DNA of 64,000 nucleotides from the NCBI GenBank assembly GCA_017303475.1, contig JAFLBO010000010.1:1-64000 (forward strand), in the 5' to 3' direction. A model generated the notes under the pieces. That model saw only the letters and a list, made by a program, of their open reading frames with translations, was not told the origin of the DNA and did no database searches. The translations under genes were made by a program, and so were the position numbers. Numbering within the stretch: the stretch's first letter is position 1; each line of letters starts with the position of its first letter. This DNA comes from Chitinophagales bacterium (lineage in GTDB: Bacteria; Bacteroidota; Bacteroidia; Chitinophagales; Saprospiraceae). Of the stretch, positions 38,201 through 46,035 are shown one piece after another.

Positions 38201-38261
38201 CGGCTGCAGTACGGGCATCTGCTGCATCGTACGATAAATAAATATGGATATTGGAAGCCAT
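35211..38261 (-). CDS. Large TIR-domain protein, candidate NADase or defence effector
   Basis: A 1016-residue cytoplasmic protein. Residues 1-145 form a TIR domain: IHIYLSYDAADARTAADLQ (strand A and box 1), VFWHNEG, LEKAQLFIALISLNYED, then WEFSRAIE, whose Glu79 sits where the catalytic Glu of NADase TIRs is found in WCxxEL. FQIMTVMARSAGMP corresponds to strand D. Residues 146-1016 show no known motif: helical, with possible TPR-like stretches (for example AKDALAVKNYTQAYQYCDYV), no P-loop and no membrane segment. The start at 38261 was chosen for the complete strand A. No cyclase, Thoeris ThsA or Argonaute gene is adjacent. Confidence 0.8.
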   Translation of the reverse strand: MASNIHIYLSYDAADARTAADLQRQLAVLLQPAKTVFWHNEGIPVEEYRVKASAFLEKAQLFIALISLNYEDHPDVRWEFSRAIEVQKESPAFQIMTVMARSAGMPNALKPFQAALPSGETVEQDGIPRDRQLLRAAQMAVQVLKAAPQQETIDIGAISLPISIEDIKERLLAQTDRINHAPLLALLKRLIKNVQVKRGVLDVEDYFKQLREQTRLSQITLEELQVKAAPIQADLVHLLERLQEEDLYPEWRQVFIRDYYRFAGESREDSAVPPFFVPVDEVIIPETLNLPVEPREQEALEQIGLLSFEQKNDFRRHLLLAKDALAVKNYTQAYQYCDYVRTKIDPLSAQLYEYLLITYLQKETAAKIMRDAVQGNDRLLQYVLLYASRLREYMLEGRCPSTTAQHNLEIAAEGITDAALRLYHSLPNDPLRHTGKHSESVPDNRHVVRIILENTLKVCRLVHPSEELLEAAVIESCGGGKCHWLERVDIIGNRYQFVPNGQFDLLGEIQELIELLEQMESDHANKIVKDKGLLREDLYYSLLAKRQALAAQVAEDRKRRRPYTDVRESMVRFTYACLLGAEVFSDQDQRAHGASFYRLALEFLLPGLLIAPAAEMDASVRWFTLDQDGEVIPVPECGAYHFDALAIVEKIVQDYAGQAGWLKVLPNIKEAVYLEFVADTQALWQEVQVGLSFKDIRRMDSAEARSKLVECLRRWKIIYKAFPDRLGQDYLDKSIQELIGDGLMVWLQFDHQGQPVPVADSLAVGFQATDALRALLVLSTRYTEEDLRSHISTNIFHKQIRPQYEAIKRGEESSRVHCAKLLFGALSAYKLHQELSYLDFVWQEITEEVKFRWIDITTQGKELVYKPVSGFDPLAVVQELHETHSQRYRMFALREEISSRRHQDVSSRYFHEISEFRKENRLPDRKVAIEVIRKMKGIYLYFPKAEYLQLPLDELSGKGRIRWHANLLGIFPIQENHYENSYFQFEYKFERFDLKRLLDNQYGEMQRVLREIGELP

Positions 38262-38374
38262 TATACGGGGCAAAAATTCAAAATCCCCGCCATATAATTG
38301 CGTAGAATTTGATAACAATCATTTTAAACACGCTTTAAGCTCCCTGTAACACATTTGCACATAACAGTTTGTCT

Positions 38375-38382
38375 TACTTCTG
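38375..38382 (+). promoter_or_regulatory. Possible promoter: TTTG, 17 bases, TACTTCTG
   Basis: A TTTG at 38354-38357 and a TACTTCTG (one mismatch to TAnnTTTG) at 38375-38382 are spaced as in Bacteroidota promoters, 28 bases before the ATG at 38411. Confidence 0.4.
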
Positions 38383-38410
38383 CGTTATCCGCTGTCAAAT
38401 TTTTAATACC

Positions 38411-39517
38411 ATGCCAACCAGAATTTTCCTTGCCGCATTTCTGCTCTCCTTCTCCTGCCAAACACTTTTGGCGCAATCATCCCGAAAAATCAAACTCACC
38501 CCGGTAACCGTTGGCTTCGATCTGCCGGAATCGTACAAACAGCGCACCTTTATCAAGGGTCTTGCAGGTTTTGTGAATAAAATAGACCAGTTGGTAGGCG
38601 CCATGATCCTGGTAGACGGTAACAAAACTACAGTTTTAACCAGGTTTGTAAAACAAGACAAACCGCCAGTGGTCACAGCCTCTACCTCGGATGTCATTTA
38701 CAATTCTAAAATCGACTCCAAATTTAAGTTCAACGGCGCATATAGCATTGCTTCTACCAAAATTGAAAAAGACAATATCTATGAAATCATTCTCACGGAT
38801 GTTGGTTATGCCTTCCTTCCTGAGGATTACATCCCGTATCTGGAAATCTGCCGGGCAGCCACCAATGTTGCGCCCGAAACCCGCGCCAAAACTTTTTATG
38901 TGCGTTCCGCCAAGTTAACCACGGTATACACCCGGGCTTTTCAAAAAGCCATGGGCAATACTGAAATCAGTGGAGTTGTATTCAGCGTTGGAGGTGAGGT
39001 TTATAACACTACCGACCAGTTTAAACTGGATTATGTGGTTTCTGTGGATTTGGTGAGCTTGGAAAAACTGTTGTCGCTGCATAATTGTAACGACCTGATC
39101 AACAATGAAGAAATTGCGCGCCGGGACAAGGCTGAAAAAGCCCGTCTGGAAGCCATGCGTGCCGACGAAGAGAAAAAAGCCCGGGAACAGGAAGCTCAAT
39201 ATGCCAAAAATCAGGTGGAAGAATTGCGCAAAACCCTAAGCGAAAGCCTGGTGCGCACGGTAGAAATGCAATGCCAGCTACAGGAAGCACAGGAAAGGGA
39301 ACGCAATGCGCTCGATCAGCTTCAAAGCGCCATCAAAAGAGCAGATGAAATGACCGCAAAAGCACAGGTCGCACAACAAAACGTGGAAAACAAAGAAGAA
39401 ATCATCCTGACGTTCAAGAGTCGGGAAGGCAAAGTCCTGGAAATCAAAAGCCTGGAAGAGCTCAGCGAGGAAAAACTGCGCGAACTGGGTTTTGATGTTG
39501 AAATTCTCAAACGCTAA
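38411..39517 (+). CDS. Secreted coiled-coil protein, unknown function
   Basis: A 368-residue protein with a signal peptide (about residues 1-22, ending TLLAQ). Residues 25-230 are a mixed alpha/beta domain of no recognised family (LTPVTVGFDLPESYKQRTFI; GAYSIASTKIEKDNIYEIIL). Residues 235-340 form a coiled coil rich in Glu, Lys, Ala and Gln. A short beta segment ends the protein (LTFKSREGKVLEIKSLEELS). A periplasmic or outer membrane location is likely. It is divergent from the TIR gene at a distance of about 150 bases. The ATG at 38411 gives the signal peptide. Confidence 0.72.
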   Translation: MPTRIFLAAFLLSFSCQTLLAQSSRKIKLTPVTVGFDLPESYKQRTFIKGLAGFVNKIDQLVGAMILVDGNKTTVLTRFVKQDKPPVVTASTSDVIYNSKIDSKFKFNGAYSIASTKIEKDNIYEIILTDVGYAFLPEDYIPYLEICRAATNVAPETRAKTFYVRSAKLTTVYTRAFQKAMGNTEISGVVFSVGGEVYNTTDQFKLDYVVSVDLVSLEKLLSLHNCNDLINNEEIARRDKAEKARLEAMRADEEKKAREQEAQYAKNQVEELRKTLSESLVRTVEMQCQLQEAQERERNALDQLQSAIKRADEMTAKAQVAQQNVENKEEIILTFKSREGKVLEIKSLEELSEEKLRELGFDVEILKR

Positions 39518-40225
39518 TCAACGGAAGCGCATCTGCAAAACGCCAAGCATGGCTTCCTTGATGATATTGAGCGACATTTTGGATTGACCTTTTTCGCGGT
39601 CTTTAAACGTAATGGGTACGTCTTTCACCTTGAATCCGAGCCGGTAAGCCGTGTATTTCATTTCAATCTGGAAGGCGTATCCTATGAATTTGATTTTGCT
39701 CAAATCCATGCTTTCCAGCACTTTCCGGCGATAACAGATGAATCCAGCAGTGGGATCAGCTACTGGCATCCAAAGTATGAGGCTGGTGTATAAGGAGGCG
39801 CCACGGGAAAGTACAATGCGGTCCATTGGCCAATTTACCACTTTGCCACCGCGGCAATAACGGGAACCCACTGCCACGTCTGCTCCTTCGTCCCTGCATT
39901 TTGCCAGCAATCTGGGCAAATCATCAGGGTTGTGAGAGAAATCGGCATCCATTTCAAAAAAATACTCGTACTCGCGCTCCAATCCCCAGCGAAAGCCAGC
40001 AATATAGGCAGTGCCCAGCCCAAGCTTGCCCTTCCGCTCCAGCAAATGGAGTCTCCCGGCAAATTCGTTGGCTTGTAAATCGCGTACTATTTGAGCCGTT
40101 CCGTCTGGCGACCCATCATCTACAATCAATACATGAAATTCATCCGATTGCGACAAAGCAGCCCGGACAATTGCTTCAACGTTTTCTTTTTCGTTGTAAG
40201 TGGGGATAATTACGATGCTAGACAT
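39518..40225 (-). CDS. Polyprenol-phosphate mannosyltransferase-like glycosyltransferase (GT2)
   Basis: A 235-residue cytoplasmic glycosyltransferase of family 2, DPM1-like. It has IVIIPTYNEKENVEAIVRAA, VLIVDDGSPDGTA, the metal-binding DAD in EMDADFSHNP, SRYCRGGKVVNWPMDR, and the C-terminal FKDREKGQSKM typical of dolichol- or polyprenol-phosphate sugar synthases. It has no membrane segment of its own. It would load a sugar from its nucleotide onto the lipid carrier. Its stop codon abuts that of the convergent secreted protein gene. Confidence 0.9.
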   Translation of the reverse strand: MSSIVIIPTYNEKENVEAIVRAALSQSDEFHVLIVDDGSPDGTAQIVRDLQANEFAGRLHLLERKGKLGLGTAYIAGFRWGLEREYEYFFEMDADFSHNPDDLPRLLAKCRDEGADVAVGSRYCRGGKVVNWPMDRIVLSRGASLYTSLILWMPVADPTAGFICYRRKVLESMDLSKIKFIGYAFQIEMKYTAYRLGFKVKDVPITFKDREKGQSKMSLNIIKEAMLGVLQMRFR

Positions 40226-40321
40226 TCAGCAGAAAGTGAGTCGGGTATGAGGGGTGTTTGAATGACGCAGTTGACATACTTAAGGTTGCGCTGCAAACAA
40301 ACTGGTAGTTGGTGTTTGCAG

Positions 40322-41557
40322 TTACATGGCTGCCGATACGGCAAATGCAAGCATGGACAGAATCAATCCGTACATAAAGATATTGTAACAGGTGCTCAAA
40401 TACCTGTATTTCTTAGCCAGTACAATTCCCAGGAAATACAGGTCGCGGCTCATGCTGCTGTATAAAAATTCCGGGTCAGTCAACATTTCATTTACTCCCC
40501 ACTGGAAATCAGAGAGGTTCATGTTGTAAAAGTTGCCAAAAAACAACAGGTTGGCTTTCCGTTGTTTGATTGCCTCGCGGGTCACCTTTCCTTCCGTTAT
40601 TTTGGGTCGAGTGGCCAGGGTAGCAAAAACCATTGAACCCAAACAGGTTGCCGTCAGCAAAATGGTAGGCACGATAATTTTCCAGGTGGCCCCATCCTGC
40701 AACTTGGGCAACAGGTTAGACACCAAAATGGAGATCACAATGGCATTCACCGACAGCATCAGGTTGGCTTTGCTGTCGGCCATAGCACTCAGGTTGGTAT
40801 GCGTACGGTAAGTGGTGCGGTACATAGTTTCCACGCCACGACCGAACCTGGCCGATTTGATTTCGTTTTCGCTGTCTTTGAGTACTTTTTTCAGGTCGCC
40901 TGTTTTTTCTTTTTCTTCCAAAAGGGCAATTTCATCCACTTTTGGCGCCAAAGAAGGGTTTAGGCGACGTTTTTGCTTCAGCAATTGCTGAATATGTTTG
41001 GCTTTGCGCTTGTTGAACAACTCCTGGGCTACCACAGTATGATACTCGTGAGTCATCATAAAGTTGATCTCAAAATCTACCCAGTCCTGATCACTCATCA
41101 CTGTGCCGCGGGTAAGCACAAACTCCTGACGAAGTCGGCTGGTACGATCCCAGTAAATTTCCATACCGAGATGACTCAGGTCTGCATCGGCAATAACCTG
41201 CCCCAGGAGCGATTGGGGTTGTTGCGGAACCTTGGTAGCGCGAATGCATGTTTGAACTTCGGACAGTTGTTCTGCGGGGATTTTTCCATCCAGAAAAGCG
41301 GCGGCATTTGCGCAGCTACGCTCCTCATGATCTGCCGGACCCTGTGCATAACCGGTGTCATGAAACCAGGTTGCTAACAATATGGTGGTCATATCGTGAG
41401 CATCCAGCCGGAAACCTTCACCAATAGTTTTGGCGGCAGCAACCGTTTGAATGGTGTGCTCTAAATCGTGAAAAACATATTGAGGAGATACATTTTGCGC
41501 AAAATAATCCTTGATATGCGCTTCTACCTCAGTGAACAGTACTTCTACAGGCGTCAT
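40322..41557 (-). CDS. HD-domain protein fused to Pycsar-type membrane effector domain (PycTM, DUF5706)
   Basis: A 411-residue protein. Residues 1-190 are an HD phosphohydrolase domain with likely metal ligands His34, His66-Asp67 (TWFHDTGY) and Asp114 or Asp116 (VIADADLSH). A charged linker leads to about residues 246-411, which match the Pycsar effector membrane domain: YRTHTNLSAMADSKANLMLS, then membrane helices near 266-284, 292-313 and 388-410. In Pycsar systems a similar domain damages the membrane when a cyclic pyrimidine nucleotide is sensed. No pyrimidine cyclase is adjacent. The HD part may degrade a nucleotide signal. A TAACTTTG element lies at 41577-41584. Confidence 0.85.
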   Translation of the reverse strand: MTPVEVLFTEVEAHIKDYFAQNVSPQYVFHDLEHTIQTVAAAKTIGEGFRLDAHDMTTILLATWFHDTGYAQGPADHEERSCANAAAFLDGKIPAEQLSEVQTCIRATKVPQQPQSLLGQVIADADLSHLGMEIYWDRTSRLRQEFVLTRGTVMSDQDWVDFEINFMMTHEYHTVVAQELFNKRKAKHIQQLLKQKRRLNPSLAPKVDEIALLEEKEKTGDLKKVLKDSENEIKSARFGRGVETMYRTTYRTHTNLSAMADSKANLMLSVNAIVISILVSNLLPKLQDGATWKIIVPTILLTATCLGSMVFATLATRPKITEGKVTREAIKQRKANLLFFGNFYNMNLSDFQWGVNEMLTDPEFLYSSMSRDLYFLGIVLAKKYRYLSTCYNIFMYGLILSMLAFAVSAAM

Positions 41558-41576
41558 GTATTGTGGTTAAGAAGCG

Positions 41577-41584
41577 CAAAGTTA
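41577..41584 (-). promoter_or_regulatory. -7 element TAACTTTG for the HD-PycTM gene
   Basis: A TAnnTTTG match 19 bases before the ATG at 41557, giving a leader of about a dozen bases. Confidence 0.55.
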
Positions 41585-41691
41585 GCAGAAAAAATATGGT
41601 CCGTGTGGACAATGATTAAATGTTGACAACCTGTGGAAAAATGGGGGATAACTTCTGGGGCAATTGTTCCACGCTCAGTTTCACGCCACTT

Positions 41692-41699
41692 TACCTTTG
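41692..41699 (+). promoter_or_regulatory. -7 element TACCTTTG for parAB
   Basis: A TAnnTTTG match 57 bases before the parA start at 41757. Confidence 0.5.
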
Positions 41700-41756
41700 C
41701 CGCCGTTGCACCATCGGGGTGTGGCATCAAAACGACCGAACATTATGCTTAAAGAC

Positions 41757-42518
41757 ATGGGCAAAGTAATCACCATTGCCAACCAGAAAGGTGGCGTAGG
41801 CAAAACCACCACTGCTATCAACCTGGCTGCATCGCTGGCTATACTGGAGAAAAGAGTGTTGTTGATCGACGCCGATCCGCAGGCTAATGCATCCTCCGGT
41901 GTTGGGCAACCTGAAACAAACGAATCGGCCAGTTTGTATGATTGTTTGGTGCACGGTACTGATCCACGTGAGGTAATCATTAAAACCGAAACCCCTAATC
42001 TGGATTTGCTTCCTTCCAATATTGACCTGGTTGGTGCAGAAATCGAATTGGTGAATCGCCCAAACCGGGAATACATCCTGCGCGGTGTGGTTGGTGAGAT
42101 ACGCAATGACTATGATTACATCTTCATTGATTGCTTACCTTCATTGGGTTTAATTACCGTCAATGCGCTTGTTGCAGCCGATACAGTACTGATTCCGGTT
42201 CAGTGCGAAATGTTCTCTTTTGAAGGACTTGCCAAGCTCAAAAACACCATTGACCTGATCCGTCAGGGCTTCAATCCTAATCTTCAGGTAGAAGGCCTGT
42301 TGATTTCTATGTACGACGGCCGTTTGCGTCTGGCAAATGCCATTGTGGAGGAGGTGCGTAACAGCTCTAACGATTACGTTTTCGAAACCATTATTCACCG
42401 CAACAGCCGGGTAGCCGAAGCGCCTATGTCGCACACCCCGGTTGCTTTGTACGATGTAACCAGTAAAGGCGCAGTCAATTTCTTTAACCTCGCAGAAGAA
42501 TTTCTGAGAAGAAACTGA
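41757..42518 (+). CDS. parA: Chromosome partitioning ATPase ParA (Soj)
   Basis: This Walker-type ATPase works with ParB and parS to move the replicated origin. The 253-residue protein has the deviant Walker [15 protein letters not shown] directly after the N-terminus, Walker A' [14 protein letters not shown], and Walker B in [30 protein letters not shown] and SMYDGRL are family signatures. ATG 41757 ([13 protein letters not shown]) is the usual N-terminus; ATG 41745, four codons upstream, is an alternative. parB follows 33 bases downstream, so they form an operon. The presence of parAB suggests the chromosomal origin region may not be far. Confidence 0.95.
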   Translation: MGKVITIANQKGGVGKTTTAINLAASLAILEKRVLLIDADPQANASSGVGQPETNESASLYDCLVHGTDPREVIIKTETPNLDLLPSNIDLVGAEIELVNRPNREYILRGVVGEIRNDYDYIFIDCLPSLGLITVNALVAADTVLIPVQCEMFSFEGLAKLKNTIDLIRQGFNPNLQVEGLLISMYDGRLRLANAIVEEVRNSSNDYVFETIIHRNSRVAEAPMSHTPVALYDVTSKGAVNFFNLAEEFLRRN

Positions 42519-42551
42519 GAATCATCCCTTTGATTCCTCACATTAACACCT

Positions 42552-43457
42552 ATGGCTAAAGCGAAATTTGATACAGGAGGCATTAAAGCGTTGCTTGGCA
42601 ATCCCAAGCAACTGGAAAAAGCCGTTCAGGAAAATCCACAACAAGTAGTGCGTGAACTGGCTACCACTGTGGCCCAACTCCCCATTGAACATATAAAAGC
42701 CAATTCCGGTCAACCACGTAAGAACTTCAGCAAAGAATCGCTGGAAGAATTGGCTGCAAGTATCCGGGCCCATGGCATCATCCAGCCCATCACCGTCCGC
42801 CGAATACATGATAAGGAATACCAGATCATTTCCGGCGAACGTCGCTTCCGCGCCAGTCAACTGGCCGGGTTGAAGGAAATGCCTGCCTATGTGCGGCTAG
42901 CCAACGACCAGGAGCTGCTGGAAATGGCCCTGATTGAAAATATTCAGCGGGAAGACCTCAATGCCTGGGAAATTGCCGTTTCCTACGGTCGTTTGGCTGA
43001 AGAATTCAAGCTCACCCATGAAAATCTGTCTGAACGGGTAGGTAAACAACGCAGTACCATTACAAACTATCTGCGTCTGCTGCGTTTTGAATCCGATCCG
43101 GATATCAAACAAGGCATTATTGAGGGTAAAATATCCATGGGTCATGCGCGCGCGCTGGCAGGCGTGGATGATTATGCCATCCGTAATTCTGTTTACCAGC
43201 AAATTATTTCCGAAGACCTCAGCGTTCGTGCCGTAGAGGCATTAATTGCCAGTTACCAGGAAAGTCGCAAAGGCGAACAGCCCAAACCTAAAAAGGTACT
43301 CAGTGAAAACCTGCGCAATATTCAGGATCAGTTTAGGGCATTTTTTGGCGCCAAGGTAGACCTGAAACGCGATGAAAAAGGCAAAGGACAACTGATCGTC
43401 AAATTCGATAATGATGCCGATTTGAACCGATTGATTGCCCTGGTAGAAAAAGATTAA
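42552..43457 (+). CDS. parB: Chromosome partitioning protein ParB (Spo0J)
   Basis: This CTP-dependent DNA clamp loads at parS sites and stimulates ParA. The 301-residue protein has the N-terminal ParB/Srx domain with QPRKNFSKESLEELA, the CTP-binding motif SGERRFRASQLAG, and ALIENIQREDLNAWEIA. The helix-turn-helix part (about 165-220) contains LSERVGKQRSTITNYLRLL. The C-terminal dimerisation part ends with a conserved DNRKGKG-like segment (KGKGQLIVKFDNDADLNRLI). A full parS palindrome was not found in the window. Confidence 0.95.
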   Translation: MAKAKFDTGGIKALLGNPKQLEKAVQENPQQVVRELATTVAQLPIEHIKANSGQPRKNFSKESLEELAASIRAHGIIQPITVRRIHDKEYQIISGERRFRASQLAGLKEMPAYVRLANDQELLEMALIENIQREDLNAWEIAVSYGRLAEEFKLTHENLSERVGKQRSTITNYLRLLRFESDPDIKQGIIEGKISMGHARALAGVDDYAIRNSVYQQIISEDLSVRAVEALIASYQESRKGEQPKPKKVLSENLRNIQDQFRAFFGAKVDLKRDEKGKGQLIVKFDNDADLNRLIALVEKD

Positions 43458-43514
43458 CCAAGGCTTACATTCTGAAGCTCACTAGAGAAGATTATATCAA
43501 TAGCGATTTTTGCC

Positions 43515-43656
43515 GCAGAGGCGGAGAGACGCAGAGGGCTTGAAAATCAAGCATTTACACCTCTATGTTTCTCCGCCTCTTCTGCATAAATAAAAAAGCG
43601 ACTTATAATACGCCTCTTCTATTTTACCCCACTCACTCATTCACTCACTCACTCAC
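43515..43656. repeat. Hairpin and CACT-type array between parB and the LanB-like gene
   Basis: AGAGGCGGAGA at 43517-43527 pairs perfectly with TCTCCGCCTCT at 43570-43580, around a 42-base loop containing GACGCAGAGG. This could end parAB transcripts. Further on, CACTCACT units (43629-43656) overlap the stop codon of the convergent LanB-like gene, whose last residues VSE are encoded by the array. Confidence 0.7.
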
Positions 43657-46020
43657 CTGGAATTCTACAACATACTCCCGCACCCGCCCATCCGGATACT
43701 GATCAGGCATCGGAAGCATCTCTGTCATTAAAAAGCCTCCCCTACCCTTTTGCAGGTTCCTGATTAACAAAGACATAGACATAGGACTCTGTAGATCGTA
43801 CATTTGGGGTTTCTCCCTGCCCGCTACAAATCTGCCAAAAAAATACCGGGGTAGTCCCCAGACATGGCATTGCAATATCCACTGCCGAATGATAGAAGCA
43901 TCACTTTGGCCGGGCTGAAGGAATTTTTGCCATTGTGGTTCAGGTAATAACCAGGTTGCTCTGGATAACACCAGTTGTCCGAACTCCGCCCGGGGTCTGT
44001 ACTGCAGGCCTCCTTTATCCTCCCAAACCAGGTTACCTGGTAATAAAGCCTCCAGGGAGACATAAGGTACGCCCAAATACCACAAGACACGCCTCACCGC
44101 CGGCAGTTGATCCGGCGATTCCAGACCGAGATCGTTTATCCACACTACTCGTTGTCGAATTGGGTCCCAAAGTCTGGGCAACCCCTCCTGATCCAATTGA
44201 ACCTCCAAATCCTTTAAATCCAGCTGCCAACGCGCCTGCCCTGACTGAATACGCTCCTCCGGCACCCGAATGGCGCCATTAGCCAGGGCAGGCTGAAAAT
44301 GTACATTAGACCATCCGGGAAACGGGAACGGAGTAGTATCTTCCAGGCCATCCTGCATCCAATCTTTCACCCATTGTGCTTCCTCTGGCGGCATTTGGTT
44401 CAGCCATCTGGAGTACATTCTTCCTCCTCCGGCATACATACCGTTTATCACGGCCTTACACAGCCCATTCTCCCGGTAAATTTGCATTACTGCCCCTATT
44501 TTTCCGTCAAATCGCTTTGTCGTAATACCATGGACCGGTTGAGCCTCATCAGCCATAAAAGCTTCACAAAAGTCCAGAAAAGACAGGCTTTCTCCTGGAT
44601 GCAGCTTTTTCTGTGCAAAAGAAACGAGGGCTGCCCGGTAATCAGGCAGCAGGTGAGCCGTTTTTGCATGCCAGCAGGCTTGCAAATCTTGTAGCAACCC
44701 GGACCATTCATCCGGTTTTATCCAGGAAATAACATCCTGAAAAACATCCTCATAAAACACTTGCTCAGGAGGTATCGATGGTGATTGAATACCATGCCGC
44801 TCCAGCAATTGTCCCAATTGACTGACTGCCAAACGCTGCATTTCCATCACCATTTCAGCGGATTGAAAAGGCAGGGTTCGCGCTGTGGTACGAAGCCATT
44901 GCAACAGGAATGCTACCTCCACACAGGCAGCCGAAGTGGTGTAAAATCCCAGATACTGATATAATCCGCCACACCAACTGGCCGTCAAGCCTTTTTCTGG
45001 CAGTTCCCGATCCAAAAAACCCAGGTCAATCAATCTGTTCAACCAACTGTTTACCGCCTCCGCACTGTCTTGTGTTTCAGCCAGTATAAGCGCAGACATT
45101 TGCTGGAATGAAGTCTTACTTTTATTCCCGGAAAAATATTCCCAAATATAATCCACCAATGGTTGTGCCTGCATATGCTGGACCGCTTCCTCTGCACCAT
45201 CAAAGTACAACCAGGTGTACTCCCCATCTGTATTTCGCTGCAACGAAGGATTGAGTCTGAGTGTCAACTGATTTGCAAAATCAGGATCCTTCAGCAAAAC
45301 ATCATACAAAAAGGGTAACAAAGCCACATTGGGCGTTACTGTTGCTCTCGAAGTAAACCATTGGCCTAGTTCCTCCCTGGAACCACTACCCAACGATTGA
45401 ACCGATAGTGTAGTGAAATGACTAAAAGGAGATGTTTTAAAAATGACCCGACTGAGGTATTGCAGCAGAGTCATAGCCGTTTTGCGATCCTTTTTTCGCG
45501 TCTGACCATCGTGTTGTTTTGCAAACTCATCGAGCTGTGCCAACAGATCGTGACTTGCATACAACAGTCCGCCACGCACTACCGGATCCAATGCCCAGGA
45601 GCGCAACTGCACAACACCTTCATCCAATGCATCAGCCAATGCTGAGATGGCAGATTGTTTGTCCTTTTGCAGCATTTCCCACTTGGAAGAGCACTCCAGC
45701 CAGGATTCCCAAACCACAGTCTCCCTTAGACACTCGCTAACCTTGGGTATGGACATTTTCTGATGCTGAAAAAATGTTTTCCTGGCATTGTAAACAACGG
45801 TTCGGGGCAACCCTTCAGGCAATTCTCTTAGCGCCTGATCCAGACACGCTGTCAACTCCTTTTGAAGCTGAACCTCATGTTTCTGCAAATCCAGCCAGTT
45901 GGGCATCCCTTGAGCAATACTTTCCCAGGCAGACAAAGGCAACCCACCCGCCCGAATTAGTGTCAAGGGGAGAAATGCCTGCTTAATAGGCACATTAGCC
46001 TTTGGATACTGGTGCTGCAT
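43645..46020 (-). CDS. LanB-like lantibiotic dehydratase, glutamylation part only (PEARL candidate)
   Basis: A 791-residue protein of the lantibiotic dehydratase N-terminal family, which uses glutamyl-tRNA to activate Ser/Thr in precursor peptides. Seen: an N-terminal FLPLTLIRAGGLPLSAW segment, the family motif RVIFKTSPFSHFTT near residues 191-204, and a C-terminus (FLMTEMLPMPDQYPDGRVRE, then YVVEFQ) that closes the domain as in other LanB proteins. The SpaB-type elimination domain is absent, as in split dehydratases and in peptide aminoacyl-tRNA ligases (PEARLs). No LanC, elimination protein, protease, transporter or precursor peptide was recognised nearby. The start at 46020 is 15 bases from the divergent ATG at 46036. 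Confidence 0.78.
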   Translation of the reverse strand: MQHQYPKANVPIKQAFLPLTLIRAGGLPLSAWESIAQGMPNWLDLQKHEVQLQKELTACLDQALRELPEGLPRTVVYNARKTFFQHQKMSIPKVSECLRETVVWESWLECSSKWEMLQKDKQSAISALADALDEGVVQLRSWALDPVVRGGLLYASHDLLAQLDEFAKQHDGQTRKKDRKTAMTLLQYLSRVIFKTSPFSHFTTLSVQSLGSGSREELGQWFTSRATVTPNVALLPFLYDVLLKDPDFANQLTLRLNPSLQRNTDGEYTWLYFDGAEEAVQHMQAQPLVDYIWEYFSGNKSKTSFQQMSALILAETQDSAEAVNSWLNRLIDLGFLDRELPEKGLTASWCGGLYQYLGFYTTSAACVEVAFLLQWLRTTARTLPFQSAEMVMEMQRLAVSQLGQLLERHGIQSPSIPPEQVFYEDVFQDVISWIKPDEWSGLLQDLQACWHAKTAHLLPDYRAALVSFAQKKLHPGESLSFLDFCEAFMADEAQPVHGITTKRFDGKIGAVMQIYRENGLCKAVINGMYAGGGRMYSRWLNQMPPEEAQWVKDWMQDGLEDTTPFPFPGWSNVHFQPALANGAIRVPEERIQSGQARWQLDLKDLEVQLDQEGLPRLWDPIRQRVVWINDLGLESPDQLPAVRRVLWYLGVPYVSLEALLPGNLVWEDKGGLQYRPRAEFGQLVLSRATWLLPEPQWQKFLQPGQSDASIIRQWILQCHVWGLPRYFFGRFVAGREKPQMYDLQSPMSMSLLIRNLQKGRGGFLMTEMLPMPDQYPDGRVREYVVEFQVSE

Positions 46021-46035
46021 ATGCTTCCGACAACG

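Noticed and set aside
41958..41976. parS-like palindrome inside parA (GATCCACGTGAGG)
   Set aside because: It shares the CCACGTG core with parS but the outer arms do not match, and TGTTCCACG at 41665-41673 is only a half-site. Not reported as parS.
43565..43702. Short frame between parB and the LanB-like gene as a precursor peptide
   Set aside because: It overlaps the CACT array and the LanB-like gene antisense, and has no leader or Ser/Thr/Cys-rich core typical of a precursor.
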